51,263 nt of DNA from a bacterium HR35 (GCA_002898235.1 BEIL01000002.1:1-51263); one strand, 5' to 3'. Numbered from the stretch's first letter, positions 15,466 to 24,387 are shown. Notes: a model not told the origin generated them from the sequence alone. Made by a program: numbers and translations.

Positions 15466-17565
15466 ATGGGAAAAAATAATAAAAAATCAAAAATTAAAAC
15501 CGACTGGTTTGAAAAGATAAAAGTTATTCTTCTGTCAGAAAATTTTAAACCATTTTTAGGTTGGTTTTTAATTTTTCTTTCTTTTTTTCTTTTAATCTCT
15601 ATTTTTAGTCCTTATGGCAAAATAACTTCAAAAATAAATTTATTTCTTATTAGGTTTTTTGGTTGGAGTGAATATTTTTTAGTTTTTTCTTTTTTGGGTT
15701 TAGCCTATTTTCTTTTTAAAAATTTAAAATGGTTTGATGTTTTTAAAAGAGGTTTTGGTCTCCTTTTTCTATTTTTTTTCATCAATTTTTATTTTCATTA
15801 TTTTTTTCGCGAAGGCGGAATTTTAGGTAGCTTACTTTTTTCTCTTTCTTTTGCTTTGGGTAGCTTGGGAGCTTTTATCTTTTATTTTCTTCTGTCATTT
15901 TTTGGTGCCTGGCTTATTTTTGAAAATAAGTTCATAGAAATTTTTCTTAATCTCTTTTATCAAGTTAAACAAGAAACAGAAAAGATAAAGTTGATTAAAA
16001 AAGAACCAGTAGAAGCACCATTAAAGGGAGTAAAGCAGGAAATAAAATTAGAAAAAGAATTTAAAGAAAAAAAAGAATTAAAAACTGAAAAACCTAAAAT
16101 CAATTTTAGAAAAATTATTCAACAAGGAAAATGGGAATTACCACCAGTTGAAATTTTAAAACAAGCTAAAGAAGAGGTCATTGCTCCTGATGTTAAAAAA
16201 ACTTCAGAAATAATCTTGAAAACATTGGAAAGTTTCGAAATAAAAGCTGAAATAGTTAATGTTGAAATAGGTCCGGCAGTTACCCGTTTTTCTTTAAAAC
16301 CAGGAGAAGGAATTAAACTTTCAAAAATAATTAGTCTCCAAAACGACATCGCTTTAGCTTTAGGTGTTCCCAATTTAGTTTTAGAAACACCAGTTCCTGG
16401 AAGAGCAGTTATCGGAATTGAGGTGCCAAATATTAAACCAGCTGTTGTCAGAATAGGAAATTTAATTAATTCTCCTGAGTTTTTAAACTCTGATGAACTT
16501 CTGCTTTTTCCGGTGGGAAGGAAAATAAATGGCGAAGCTTATTTTGCTGATTTGGCCAAAATGCCTCATCTTTTAATTGCCGGAACTACTGGTTCAGGAA
16601 AATCAATTTTTATCCATAACCTTTTAATTTCTTTTTTAATGAAAAATACTCCAGAAACATTAAATCTTTTGCTTATTGATCCTAAAAGAGTTGAATTGAT
16701 TAATTATCAATCCTTACCTCATCTTCTTTTAGAGCCGGTAACTGATCTTAAGAAAGCTTTAATTGTTTTTAATTGGCTAGTTGAAGAAATGGAAAATCGT
16801 TATCAACTTTTAGAAGCTTCTGGTTCAAGAGATATCGATAGCTATAATCGAAAGCAAATTCAAAAAAAGGAGAAAATTATACCCCGCATAGTTTTAATCA
16901 TCGACGAGATGGCTGATTTGATGGTAACTTATGGTTCTTCAGTAGAGACAATGATTATTAGGTTAGCTCAAATGGCCCGAGCAACAGGTATTCATTTAAT
17001 TTTAGCTACCCAAAGGCCTTCAGTTGACATTGTTACTGGTTTAATTAAAGCTAATATTCCTAATAGAATTTGTTTTAAAGTAGCTAGTCAAATTGATTCT
17101 CGAACAGTTTTAGATGTAAGTGGAGCAGAAAAATTAATCGGCTCAGGTGATGCTTTGTTTATTTCGACTGAACTCCATTTTCCTTTAAGAATCAAAACAC
17201 CTTTTGTTTCTGAAGAGGAAATCCATAGAGTTGTCAAGTTTTGGTCTCAGCAAATAGAAAAAATTTCTCCAGAAGAACTTCAAAAAATCTCTTTTGAAGA
17301 AATTGAAAGAAAGTTTTTGCCCGTACTTGACGAAGAAGCTGAAGATTCTGAACTTTTTAAGCAAGCAGTTTATATTGTAGTTAATGCTGGCAAAGCTTCA
17401 ACCTCGCTTCTTCAAAGAAAATTAAAAATAGGCTATGCTCGAGCTGCCAGACTTTTAGATTTAATGGAAGAGAGAGGAATAATTGGTCCTCAAGAAGGTT
17501 CAAAGCCAAGAAGAGTTTTGGTTACTCCTGAAGAAGTTGAGGAACTTTTTAAAGAAGAAGCCTAA
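15466..17565 (+). CDS. ftsK: DNA translocase FtsK/SpoIIIE
   Basis: A 699-residue membrane-anchored motor that clears chromosomal DNA through the division septum. About four hydrophobic helices lie in residues ~22-160, followed by a short charged linker (shorter than in E. coli). The motor domain begins near 235, with Walker A GTTGSGKSIFIHNLL near 373-387 and Walker B RIVLIIDEMADLM near 480. Residues ~636-699 are the gamma winged-helix domain (KAVYIVV-like start, LLQRKLKIGYARAARLLDLMEERGI region) that reads KOPS-type polarity sequences. The last four bases overlap the convergent pilin-like gene. Confidence 0.96.
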   Translation: MGKNNKKSKIKTDWFEKIKVILLSENFKPFLGWFLIFLSFFLLISIFSPYGKITSKINLFLIRFFGWSEYFLVFSFLGLAYFLFKNLKWFDVFKRGFGLLFLFFFINFYFHYFFREGGILGSLLFSLSFALGSLGAFIFYFLLSFFGAWLIFENKFIEIFLNLFYQVKQETEKIKLIKKEPVEAPLKGVKQEIKLEKEFKEKKELKTEKPKINFRKIIQQGKWELPPVEILKQAKEEVIAPDVKKTSEIILKTLESFEIKAEIVNVEIGPAVTRFSLKPGEGIKLSKIISLQNDIALALGVPNLVLETPVPGRAVIGIEVPNIKPAVVRIGNLINSPEFLNSDELLLFPVGRKINGEAYFADLAKMPHLLIAGTTGSGKSIFIHNLLISFLMKNTPETLNLLLIDPKRVELINYQSLPHLLLEPVTDLKKALIVFNWLVEEMENRYQLLEASGSRDIDSYNRKQIQKKEKIIPRIVLIIDEMADLMVTYGSSVETMIIRLAQMARATGIHLILATQRPSVDIVTGLIKANIPNRICFKVASQIDSRTVLDVSGAEKLIGSGDALFISTELHFPLRIKTPFVSEEEIHRVVKFWSQQIEKISPEELQKISFEEIERKFLPVLDEEAEDSELFKQAVYIVVNAGKASTSLLQRKLKIGYARAARLLDLMEERGIIGPQEGSKPRRVLVTPEEVEELFKEEA

Positions 17566-17879
17566 GACCTTAAACTTTCAATAAAATTTTTTAGCAAATT
17601 AGGAACAAAAAAAGAAGCAATTAAAAGAATTAAACCTAAAATAACATAAAGAAAAGACTGATGAAGTTCTTTAACTTCTCCTTTAGCAAAAATATATTTT
17701 AAACCTAAGAAAATTAAAACTAAACTACCAAAAAGCATTAAAGCCGAAAAGGCAAAACGAATAATGTTAGTTAAAATCCTAAAAACCTCTTTTTCAATTT
17801 TAGCAAAACCATCTTCCTGAGCTAAAGCTAAGTTATTAAAAATTAAAATTAAAACTAAGATCAATAATATTTTTTTCAT
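17562..17879 (-). CDS. TrbC/VirB2-like pilin candidate
   Basis: A 105-residue protein. It has a clear signal peptide (MKKILLILVLILIFNNLALA, cleavage after LALA), a short charged segment, and two hydrophobic helices (about 42-62 and 76-96) joined by a short basic loop (AKGEVKELHQS). This is the size and layout of TrbC/VirB2 major pilins. It stands alone between ftsK and a tRNA, about 10 kb from the VirB4 operon, so whether it is the pilin for that machine is inference. It has no sequence identity to the two-helix module at 5018 beyond the layout. Confidence 0.75.
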   Translation of the reverse strand: MKKILLILVLILIFNNLALAQEDGFAKIEKEVFRILTNIIRFAFSALMLFGSLVLIFLGLKYIFAKGEVKELHQSFLYVILGLILLIASFFVPNLLKNFIESLRS

Positions 17880-17916
17880 TAACTTAAATTTTATTTTAAA
17901 ATTAAAAGAGAAAAAA

Positions 17917-17987
17917 GCCCCTATAGCTCAAAGGAAGAGCGTCTCCGTCCTAAGGAGAAGATGGAGGTTCGAGTCCTCCTAGGGGCA
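17917..17987 (+). tRNA. tRNA-Arg (anticodon CCT)
   Basis: A 71-base cloverleaf. The acceptor GCCCCTA pairs with TAGGGGC, with discriminator A at 17987. The anticodon stem TCTCC/GGAGA encloses the loop GTCCTAA, whose positions 34-36 are CCT. The T-arm GGAGG-TTCGAGT-CCTCC is standard. CCA is not encoded. Confidence 0.95.
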
Positions 17988-17993
17988 AAGTTA

Positions 17994-19181
17994 ATGAAGG
18001 CTAATTTTTATTTTTTTATTTGTCTCTTTTTAATTTTTCTTTTATTTATTCTTCAACCTCAAAGAACTTCATTAGGAAGGTTTAAAGTGCTTTCTTATCC
18101 TGAATTGCTCAATAATTATCAGCGAATAAAAGTTTTAGATTTAGCCAATAAAGAAATTTATACCCTTTATTTATCTAAAGATATCAAACTAAGCTTAGGA
18201 GATGAGTTGATTTTAGAAAATTTTTATCTTCAAAATGAAAAAATTTATTTTCCTCAAAAAATAATAGTCAAAAAAAATAAAAATTTTTTCCTAAACTTAG
18301 CTCAAAAATTAAAAGAATTTTATGATAATCGAATTCAACAAAACCTTCCTTGGCCAGAAGAAAATATTTTAAGGGGAATTATTTTAGGAGAAAAAATAGA
18401 AGATTATGAACTTTATCAAAATTTTCAAAAAGCAGGAGTAGCTCATATTTTAGTTGCTTCTGGTAGTAATTTGGTTCTAATTTCTTCAATTTTTCTTTTA
18501 ACCCTTAGAAGTTTGAAATTTTTAAACTTCAAAATCGCTTCAATTTTGCTTATTTTAGTTTTAACTTTTTATTTGTTTTTAGTTGGCTTTGAAGGCAGCA
18601 TTTTAAGAGCTTATCTTTTTTCTCTCTTTTTAATAATTATTAAAAATTTTGCTGGAAGAATTCCTTTGAAAAGAAATATTATTATTACTTTAGTTTTAAT
18701 TTTTATCCTAATTTCGCCTAAATTCTTTTTAGAACTCGGCACTCTACTTTCTTTTTTATCTTTTTTAGGAATAATTTATTTAGCTCCGTTTTTAAAAGCT
18801 AAATTCTTAAATTTTGTTAAAAACAATTTTTTTTCTGAGGTTATTAGCCAAACTCTTAGTTCTTATATATTTGTTTTTCCTTTGGTTAATTTTTATTTTC
18901 AATCATTCAATATTTTTTCGCCCTTTTTCAATCTCCTAATTTTACCCCTTCTTCCTTATGTTTTTTTCTTAGGTCTTTTTTCTTTTTTACCCTTTTTCTC
19001 CTTTTTAGTTTTACCTCTTCTTTATTTTTTGAAAATGCTAGTAAACTTAGCCTCAATTTTCCCTTCTATTTCAATTTCTTTTCCTCTTTCTTTTTATTTT
19101 CTTTACTTCTTAGTTATTTTTTATTTTGTCTATAAAATAAACAAAAATGAAAACATTGAATTTAATTTTGCTTTTCGCTAA
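17994..19181 (+). CDS. comEC: ComEC/Rec2 membrane channel part (competence domain)
   Basis: A 395-residue polytopic protein. An N-terminal helix and a soluble strand-rich domain (about residues 30-110) are followed by the ComEC competence region, with the signature GVAHILVASGSNLVLISSIFLL near 147-168 (family form GxxHLLAISG). About eight further hydrophobic helices follow. It would form the pore through which transforming single-stranded DNA enters. An in-frame ATG at 17961 lies inside the tRNA, so the ATG at 17994 is taken as the start. The metallo-beta-lactamase domain normally at the C-terminus is encoded by the next gene, overlapping by 35 bases. Confidence 0.88.
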   Translation: MKANFYFFICLFLIFLLFILQPQRTSLGRFKVLSYPELLNNYQRIKVLDLANKEIYTLYLSKDIKLSLGDELILENFYLQNEKIYFPQKIIVKKNKNFFLNLAQKLKEFYDNRIQQNLPWPEENILRGIILGEKIEDYELYQNFQKAGVAHILVASGSNLVLISSIFLLTLRSLKFLNFKIASILLILVLTFYLFLVGFEGSILRAYLFSLFLIIIKNFAGRIPLKRNIIITLVLIFILISPKFFLELGTLLSFLSFLGIIYLAPFLKAKFLNFVKNNFFSEVISQTLSSYIFVFPLVNFYFQSFNIFSPFFNLLILPLLPYVFFLGLFSFLPFFSFLVLPLLYFLKMLVNLASIFPSISISFPLSFYFLYFLVIFYFVYKINKNENIEFNFAFR

Positions 19182-19953
19182 TTTTTTAATTTATTCAATT
19201 TTTTGGCAAATAGTTTTTTCTAAAGATATTTTACTTTTTCCCGATATTGGGCAAGGTAAAAGTTTTATTTTGAAAGATTCCAGAGTAATTTTTATTTATG
19301 ATGTTGGCAAAGAAAACATAAAAATTATAAGAACCCTTCAAAAAGTTATGCCCTTTTACAGAAAAGATATTGACATTTTAATTATTTCCCATCCAGATAC
19401 TGACCATTATTTAGCTCTTAATTTTCTTGAGAAAAAATATAAAATAAGGAATCTTTTAATTAATCAAACTGCTTTAAAAGATTTTTACTTTTCTCAATTA
19501 GTTAATCAATTAAAAAACCAAGGAACAAAAATCGTTTTTTTAAAAGAAAAAGATAGAATAATCTTTAATGATACCTTAATTTTTGTTCTTCATCCAGATA
19601 AGGTTTATAAACAAGACAATAATAACTCTCTTGTAGTTTACGGAAAAATTAAAAATATTTCCTTTCTTTTAACCGGTGATATTGAAAAAATAGGAATTGA
19701 AGAAAACTTAATTAAATATTTAAAACTTCTAAAAGGAGTAACAATTTTAGATTATCCTCATCATGGCTCCCGTTTTTCTTTGGTTCATAATTTTTTTAAA
19801 GAACTTAATCCTAAAATAGTTGTCATTCAATCAGGTTTTAATAAATATGGTCATCCACATAAAGAAGTTCTTGATTTTTTTAAAAAAGAAAATAAAATTT
19901 TATGGTTAACTAATTTGAACGGTGACCTAATTTTAGATTTGGGTTATAATTAA
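19147..19953 (+). CDS. ComEC-type metallo-beta-lactamase domain protein
   Basis: A 268-residue protein with an N-terminal hydrophobic helix (signal or anchor, residues ~5-24) and a metallo-beta-lactamase fold. The metal ligands are visible in IISHPDTDHYLAL (near residues 79-91), LLTGDIEK (near 176) and DYPHHGSRFS (near 203). This is the hydrolase domain found at the C-terminus of ComEC, thought to degrade the non-imported DNA strand. Here it is a separate polypeptide whose ATG lies within the end of the membrane gene in another frame, so the two are translationally coupled. A frameshift in one ancestral gene is an alternative, but the new signal-like start argues for a stable split. Confidence 0.85.
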   Translation: MKTLNLILLFANFLIYSIFWQIVFSKDILLFPDIGQGKSFILKDSRVIFIYDVGKENIKIIRTLQKVMPFYRKDIDILIISHPDTDHYLALNFLEKKYKIRNLLINQTALKDFYFSQLVNQLKNQGTKIVFLKEKDRIIFNDTLIFVLHPDKVYKQDNNNSLVVYGKIKNISFLLTGDIEKIGIEENLIKYLKLLKGVTILDYPHHGSRFSLVHNFFKELNPKIVVIQSGFNKYGHPHKEVLDFFKKENKILWLTNLNGDLILDLGYN

Positions 19954-19955
19954 AT

Positions 19956-20302
19956 AAGGGAAGAACAGCCAATCGCTGGGGTTTTAAAATCCCAGAGGAA
20001 AGTCCGGACACCCAAAAAGGAAAGCTCCGAAAGGAGCTGGGGCGAAAGCCCCAAGAAGGAGGCACAGAGACCATACTATCCAGCTTTTTAGCTGGAAAAA
20101 GGTGAAAAGAATGGGGGTGTCTAAAAAATCATTTTTAGGCTACCCCATTATCTTCTGAAGCAATTCAGAAGATTGTCTCCTTCTTTTCCGGGTGCAAGGC
20201 CGTGCCTGCTTTTAAGCAGGAGTGCCGCTTGTCCTCCTTAGTAATAAGGAGGCCAGACAGATGATTGGCTAAAACAGAATCCGGCTTACGTTCTTCCCTT
20301 TT
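19956..20302 (+). ncRNA. rnpB: RNase P RNA (type A-like)
   Basis: The RNA begins AAGGGAAGAAC and ends GTTCTTCCCTT, which pair as the P1 helix. Universal core elements are present: GAGGAAAGTCCGGACA (CR-I, near 19993), ACAGAGACCATACTATCC-like CR-II/III text near 20064, GGGTGCAAGGCCGTGC further on, and the CR-V region CAGACAGATGATTGGCTAAAACAGAATCCGGCTTACG near the 3' end (positions 20253-20290, key bases AGA and CCGGCUUA). It forms the ribozyme core with RnpA (7658-7999). Confidence 0.96.
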
Positions 20303-20336
20303 TATTTTTTGTTATTAAAACTAATATTATAAAAAA

Positions 20337-21044
20337 ATGGCAGGACATTCCCATTGGGCCCAAATAAAAAGAAAGAAAGCAGTCCTTGATGTTAAAAAGA
20401 GTCAGCTTATAAGCAAATTGATTAATGCGATTACAGTTGCTGCTCGTGAAGGAAATAATCCAGAGACAAACCCAAAACTAAGAAATGCTATTGAAAGAGC
20501 TAAGGAATTTAAAGTTCCTTTAGAAAATATTGAAAGAGCAATTAAAAAGGCAGAAGATAAAAATTTAAATTTAGAAGAGGTTTGGTATGAAGCTTATTTT
20601 GAAGAAGTTTCTCTTTTAATTAAGGCAATTACAGATAATAAAAATAGAACCTTGGGTGAAATTAAACATGTTCTGAATAAGTTCAATGCTAAATTAGCTA
20701 CTCCGGGATCAGTTAAATGGAATTTTGAAGAAAAAGGAGTAGTTGAAATATCGAAAACGAATGAAGATAAGATTATTGGTTTTTTCGACCTTATTAGTGA
20801 TCTTCAAGAGAAAAATGAAAACATAATGTTAATTACTAGTGTAAAAAATCTGAATGAACTTAAAAACAAACTTTTAGAAGCAAAAATAGAAATTTTAGAT
20901 TCTTACATTGAATTTTTCCCATTAAATCCTATAGAAATTAAAGATAAAGCTAAACTTGAACAAATAACAAATTTAATTAATGAACTCTTAGAATTGGAAG
21001 ATGTCGATGAGGTATTTACTAATGTTAAAAATCTTGACTTTTAA
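20337..21044 (+). CDS. yebC: YebC/PmpR family protein (TACO1-type translation factor or regulator)
   Basis: A 235-residue protein. It starts with the hallmark MAGHSHWAQIKRKKAVLD followed by REGNNPETNPKLRNAIERAK, the helical N-terminal domain of the YebC family. The mixed alpha/beta remainder contains KWNFEEKGV and ends in a typical ELLELEDVDEVFTNV. Members have been described as transcription regulators and, more recently, as factors that help ribosomes through difficult sequences, and the sequence cannot decide between these. The length is standard. It follows rnpB by about 35 bases and may be expressed from the same region. Confidence 0.94.
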   Translation: MAGHSHWAQIKRKKAVLDVKKSQLISKLINAITVAAREGNNPETNPKLRNAIERAKEFKVPLENIERAIKKAEDKNLNLEEVWYEAYFEEVSLLIKAITDNKNRTLGEIKHVLNKFNAKLATPGSVKWNFEEKGVVEISKTNEDKIIGFFDLISDLQEKNENIMLITSVKNLNELKNKLLEAKIEILDSYIEFFPLNPIEIKDKAKLEQITNLINELLELEDVDEVFTNVKNLDF

Positions 21045-21103
21045 TAAAAAACACTTGAAAATTTTTAAATAAAACGGTCGTTAATTAGAGAAGAAAGAGA
21101 TTA

Positions 21104-21367
21104 ATGGTAAAAATTTTCTCACCCGATTTGGAAGAAATTTTAAGGATTTTGATGCAAGGAGATGAAGAAGAGGAAGAAGGAGGTTTGATTTTTGAAGGAC
21201 CAGAAGAAGAGGAACCAGAAGAAGAGGAAGAAGGAGATGAAGAAGAAGAGGAACCAGAAGAAGAGGAAGAAGGAGATGAAGAAGATTTAAGCTTTGAAGA
21301 AGAAGGTTGGGAAGAAGAACTAACCTTTGAAGAAGGCGAAGAAGATGAAGAAGAGGAAGAGTGGTAA
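21104..21367 (+). CDS. Extremely acidic low-complexity protein
   Basis: An 87-residue protein in which more than half the residues are Glu or Asp. The first ~18 residues (MVKIFSPDLEEILRILMQ) form an amphipathic helix that could be a folded or binding element. The rest is acidic repeat with two exact 13-residue copies and ends in a Trp. It is preceded by a purine-rich GAGAAGAAAGAG that could act as a ribosome-binding site and is followed by a strong terminator, supporting a real gene. It may mimic nucleic acid, act as a chaperone tail, or resemble the acidic tail of RNA polymerase delta. None of these can be shown. Confidence 0.7.
   Translation: MVKIFSPDLEEILRILMQGDEEEEEGGLIFEGPEEEEPEEEEEGDEEEEEPEEEEEGDEEDLSFEEEGWEEELTFEEGEEDEEEEEW
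21203..21280 (+). repeat. Perfect 39-bp tandem duplication in the acidic gene
   Basis: Bases 21203-21241 and 21242-21280 are identical, so 13 codons (EEEEPEEEEEGDE in register) are doubled without disturbing the frame. Exact identity suggests a recent slippage or duplication event. Confidence 0.93.
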
Positions 21368-21396
21368 TTTTACAAAAAGTTAAAAATCTAAAACAC

Positions 21397-21424
21397 ACCC
21401 CCTCTTTTAAAAGAGGGGGTTTTA
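21397..21424 (+). terminator. Intrinsic terminator
   Basis: A perfect 24-base palindrome (21397-21420, arms ACCCCCTCTTTT and its complement) is followed by TTTT and preceded by an A-rich stretch. It ends the acidic-protein transcript and may also work in the opposite direction. Confidence 0.9.
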
Positions 21425-21440
21425 ATTTTAAAATAAAAAA

Positions 21441-21890
21441 ATGGAGATTTTAATTAAAAATTTAAAAGAAGCAAAAAAATTTTTTAAAAATTTAAAAAAC
21501 AAAATTATTTCTAAAAGAATAGTTCTTTTAATTGGTAATTTAGGAGCTGGAAAAACAACCTATGCTCAATTAATAGCTAAAGAATTCAAAATTAAAGAAC
21601 CTCTTCAAAGCCCAACTTTTATTCTTTGGCAAAAATACGAATTTAAATTCAAAAATAGAAAGTTTTATCTTAATCATTTAGACCTTTATCGAATTAATAA
21701 ACCCCAAGAAATTTTAAAACTTGATTTAAAAAATGAATTAAAGAAAAAAGAAAATATATTTTTGATTGAGTGGGGAGAAAAAATTGAAAAATATTTAAAA
21801 AGAAAAAAAATAAAGTTTTTAAAAGTCGAGATTAAAATTTTAAACAAAGATCAAAGATTGCTTGAATTAAATGAAAGTAGTTTTAATTGA
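21441..21890 (+). CDS. tsaE: tRNA t6A biosynthesis ATPase TsaE
   Basis: A 149-residue P-loop protein that works with TsaB and TsaD in making threonylcarbamoyladenosine at position 37 of ANN-decoding tRNAs. A Walker A motif, LLIGNLGAGKTTYAQLIAK, lies near residues 29-47. The family segment SPTFILWQKYEF follows, and then the conserved LNHLDLYRI and FLIEWGEKI. The C-terminal ~30 residues are Lys-rich. It lies 16 bases after the terminator, and its 3' end overlaps polA by 20 bases. Confidence 0.95.
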   Translation: MEILIKNLKEAKKFFKNLKNKIISKRIVLLIGNLGAGKTTYAQLIAKEFKIKEPLQSPTFILWQKYEFKFKNRKFYLNHLDLYRINKPQEILKLDLKNELKKKENIFLIEWGEKIEKYLKRKKIKFLKVEIKILNKDQRLLELNESSFN

Positions 21891-24387
21891 CGCCAACGCT
21901 CTTCTTCATCGAGTTTATCATGCTCTTCCTAGATTGACAGATTTTCAAGGAAGGCCAACTAATGCTCTTTATGGTTTAGCTAATATTTTACTTAAATTTT
22001 TAAAAGAATATAAGCCAGATTATATTTTTGCTCTTTACGATAGACCAGAACCAACTCTAAGACATCAAGTTTTTAAGGATTATAAAGCTCAAAGACCAAA
22101 AGCTCCAGATGATTTAAGAATCCAAATTAATCTTTCTAAAAAAATATTTTTAGCCTTTGACATTCCGATAATTGAAAAACCTGGTTATGAAGCTGATGAC
22201 TTAATAGCTACTCTTAAGAAAATTTTTCAAACAAAGGCTCAAGAAATTTTAATTTTGACAGGCGATCTTGATACTCTTCAGTTAGTTGATGAAAAAACAA
22301 AAATTTTAACAATGAAAAAAGGCATTTCTGAGCTCCAAATTTACGATTCTCTAGCAGTCAAAAATAAATTTGGGATTTTACCTCAACAGATACCAGATTT
22401 TAAAGCCCTAGTAGGTGATAAATCAGATAATATTCCTGGGGTGCCTGGAATTGGTCCTAAAACTGCAGCTCTTTTGCTTAATAAATACCAAACATTAGAA
22501 AATTTATTTGAAGCTACAGAAAAAGAAAAAATTGATCCACTTTTAAAAAATAAAATCTTTAATCTTAAAGATAAACTGCTTTTTTTTAAAAATTTAGTAA
22601 TTTTAAAAGATGATATTGAGTTAAATTTTAATCCTGAAGATTTAAAATATAGCGGTTATAAAGAAGAAAAATTAATTGAAGTCTTTAAAGAATTTGATTT
22701 TCGCTCTCTTATTCAGAGATTAACTAAAACTACACTTTTTTCTTTCAAGCCCCAGGATCAACCAATCGATTTTGCTTTTGAAAAAGGAGAAATTGAAAAT
22801 CTAAAATCTCCCTTCTTTTTTGAATTAGCTAAAGAAAAAATAAATGTTTTCGACGGAGAAAAATTAAAAATATTTACGCTAAATGATTTAGAAAAAATCC
22901 TTCTTCTTCCTCATCAAAAAATCTGTTATGATTTTAAAGAAATTATTAAAGTTTTGCTTAAAAACGATTTTTATTTTGATAAAAAAATAAATTTAGAAAC
23001 AATTTTTGATTTTAAACTTGTTTTTTGGCTTCTAAATTCAGATAAAGGCGATTTTAGTTTAGAAGAAATTTTAGATTTTTACTTAAAAAATAATTCAAAT
23101 TATTATCAAAAAATATTAACGGTTTATCAAATTTTAGTTAATGAATTAAAAGAAAAAGAACTTTTAAATCTTTATCGTGATTTAGAAATTAAAATTTCAC
23201 CAATTTTAGCCAGAATGGAATTAAGAGGAATAAAAGTTGATTTTGAAAAGCTAACAACTTTTAAAAAATTTTTAACAATTAAAATTGATTCTTTAAAAGA
23301 AGAAATTTATAAGCTAGCCCAAAGAAGATTTAATCTTAATTCTCCTCAAGAATTAAGCTATGTTTTGTTTACTGTTTTAAAATTGCCGACAAAATATATA
23401 GCTAAAACAAAAACAGGCATTTTTTCAACTCAAGAAAGCGAATTATTAAAATTAATAAATGTCCATCCAATTATCGAAAAAATTTTAGAATACCGAGAGT
23501 TAGGGAAACTTTTAAAAACTTATACTGAAGGATTTTTAAAGTTTGTTGATCCTAAAGAAAAGAGAGTTTATACTATTTTTAATCAAACAAAAGCAGCTAC
23601 TGGAAGAATTATTTCTGAAAAACCAAATCTCCAAAATTTACCTTTAAGAGGTGAGTTGGCAAAAAATTTTAGAGAAATTTTTGTTAGTCAAGACAATTTT
23701 GTTTTTGTTGGAGCTGATTATTCACAAATTGAATTAAGAATTTTAGCCTATCTTTCTCAAGATGAAGGTTTAATTTTGGCTTTTAAAAATGACTGGGATA
23801 TTCATAGCGAAGTAGCTAAATATCTCTTTGGTGAAATTAATGAGGAAACAAGAAGAAAAGCAAAGATAGTTAATTTTGGTATAGTTTATGGAATTTCGGC
23901 TAAAGGTTTAGCTGAAAGATTGAGAATAAATTTAACCGAAGCTCGAAAAATAATCGAAAGATTTTTTAGTTTTTACCCCAAAGTTAAAGAATATCAAGAA
24001 AAAACTTTAGAATTTGCTAGAAAAAATGGTTATGTAGAGACTCTTTTAGGAAGAAAAAGATTTTTGCCAGAAATTAATACCCTAAGTTATCGAGAAAAAA
24101 CCGAAGTGGAAAGAATAGCGATTAATATGCCAATTCAAGGATTGGGAGCTGATATTTTAAAGAAATCAATGATTGAGATTGAAAAAATGATTTTAGAAAA
24201 AGAATGGCAAAATAAAGCTTTTTTTGTTTTAACTATTCATGATGAAATAATTTTTGAAGTAGCTGAAGAAATTAAAGAAGAATTTAAGGTTATAATAAAA
24301 GAAATAATGGAAAATGTTTTAACTTTAGGAGTTCCTCTTAAGGTTAATATTCGCGAAGGAAAAAATTTAGCTGATTTAATTAAATGA
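21871..24387 (+). CDS. polA: DNA polymerase I
   Basis: An 838-residue family A polymerase. Residues ~1-290 are the 5'-3' exonuclease (VVLIDANALLHRVYHALP, YKAQRPKAPDDL, GDKSDNIPGVPGIGPKTA). Residues ~300-440 correspond to the 3'-5' exonuclease fold but lack the expected DxE first motif (the strand reads FFFELAKEKI), so proofreading is probably lost. The polymerase domain has the motif A region DYSQIELRILAYLS near 616, the O-helix RRKAKIVNFGIVYGIS near 670, and HDEIIFEV near 790. It removes primers and fills repair gaps. It overlaps tsaE upstream and the kinase gene by ATGA downstream. Confidence 0.96.
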   Translation: MKVVLIDANALLHRVYHALPRLTDFQGRPTNALYGLANILLKFLKEYKPDYIFALYDRPEPTLRHQVFKDYKAQRPKAPDDLRIQINLSKKIFLAFDIPIIEKPGYEADDLIATLKKIFQTKAQEILILTGDLDTLQLVDEKTKILTMKKGISELQIYDSLAVKNKFGILPQQIPDFKALVGDKSDNIPGVPGIGPKTAALLLNKYQTLENLFEATEKEKIDPLLKNKIFNLKDKLLFFKNLVILKDDIELNFNPEDLKYSGYKEEKLIEVFKEFDFRSLIQRLTKTTLFSFKPQDQPIDFAFEKGEIENLKSPFFFELAKEKINVFDGEKLKIFTLNDLEKILLLPHQKICYDFKEIIKVLLKNDFYFDKKINLETIFDFKLVFWLLNSDKGDFSLEEILDFYLKNNSNYYQKILTVYQILVNELKEKELLNLYRDLEIKISPILARMELRGIKVDFEKLTTFKKFLTIKIDSLKEEIYKLAQRRFNLNSPQELSYVLFTVLKLPTKYIAKTKTGIFSTQESELLKLINVHPIIEKILEYRELGKLLKTYTEGFLKFVDPKEKRVYTIFNQTKAATGRIISEKPNLQNLPLRGELAKNFREIFVSQDNFVFVGADYSQIELRILAYLSQDEGLILAFKNDWDIHSEVAKYLFGEINEETRRKAKIVNFGIVYGISAKGLAERLRINLTEARKIIERFFSFYPKVKEYQEKTLEFARKNGYVETLLGRKRFLPEINTLSYREKTEVERIAINMPIQGLGADILKKSMIEIEKMILEKEWQNKAFFVLTIHDEIIFEVAEEIKEEFKVIIKEIMENVLTLGVPLKVNIREGKNLADLIK

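Noticed and set aside
17961-17993. In-frame ATG of comEC inside the tRNA-Arg gene
   Set aside because: It overlaps the anticodon and T arms of a complete tRNA. The ATG at 17994 gives a normal membrane start.
21081-21398. Leu-rich minus-strand open frame opposite the acidic gene
   Set aside because: It is the mirror of the GAA/GAG repeats; low complexity and no start context.
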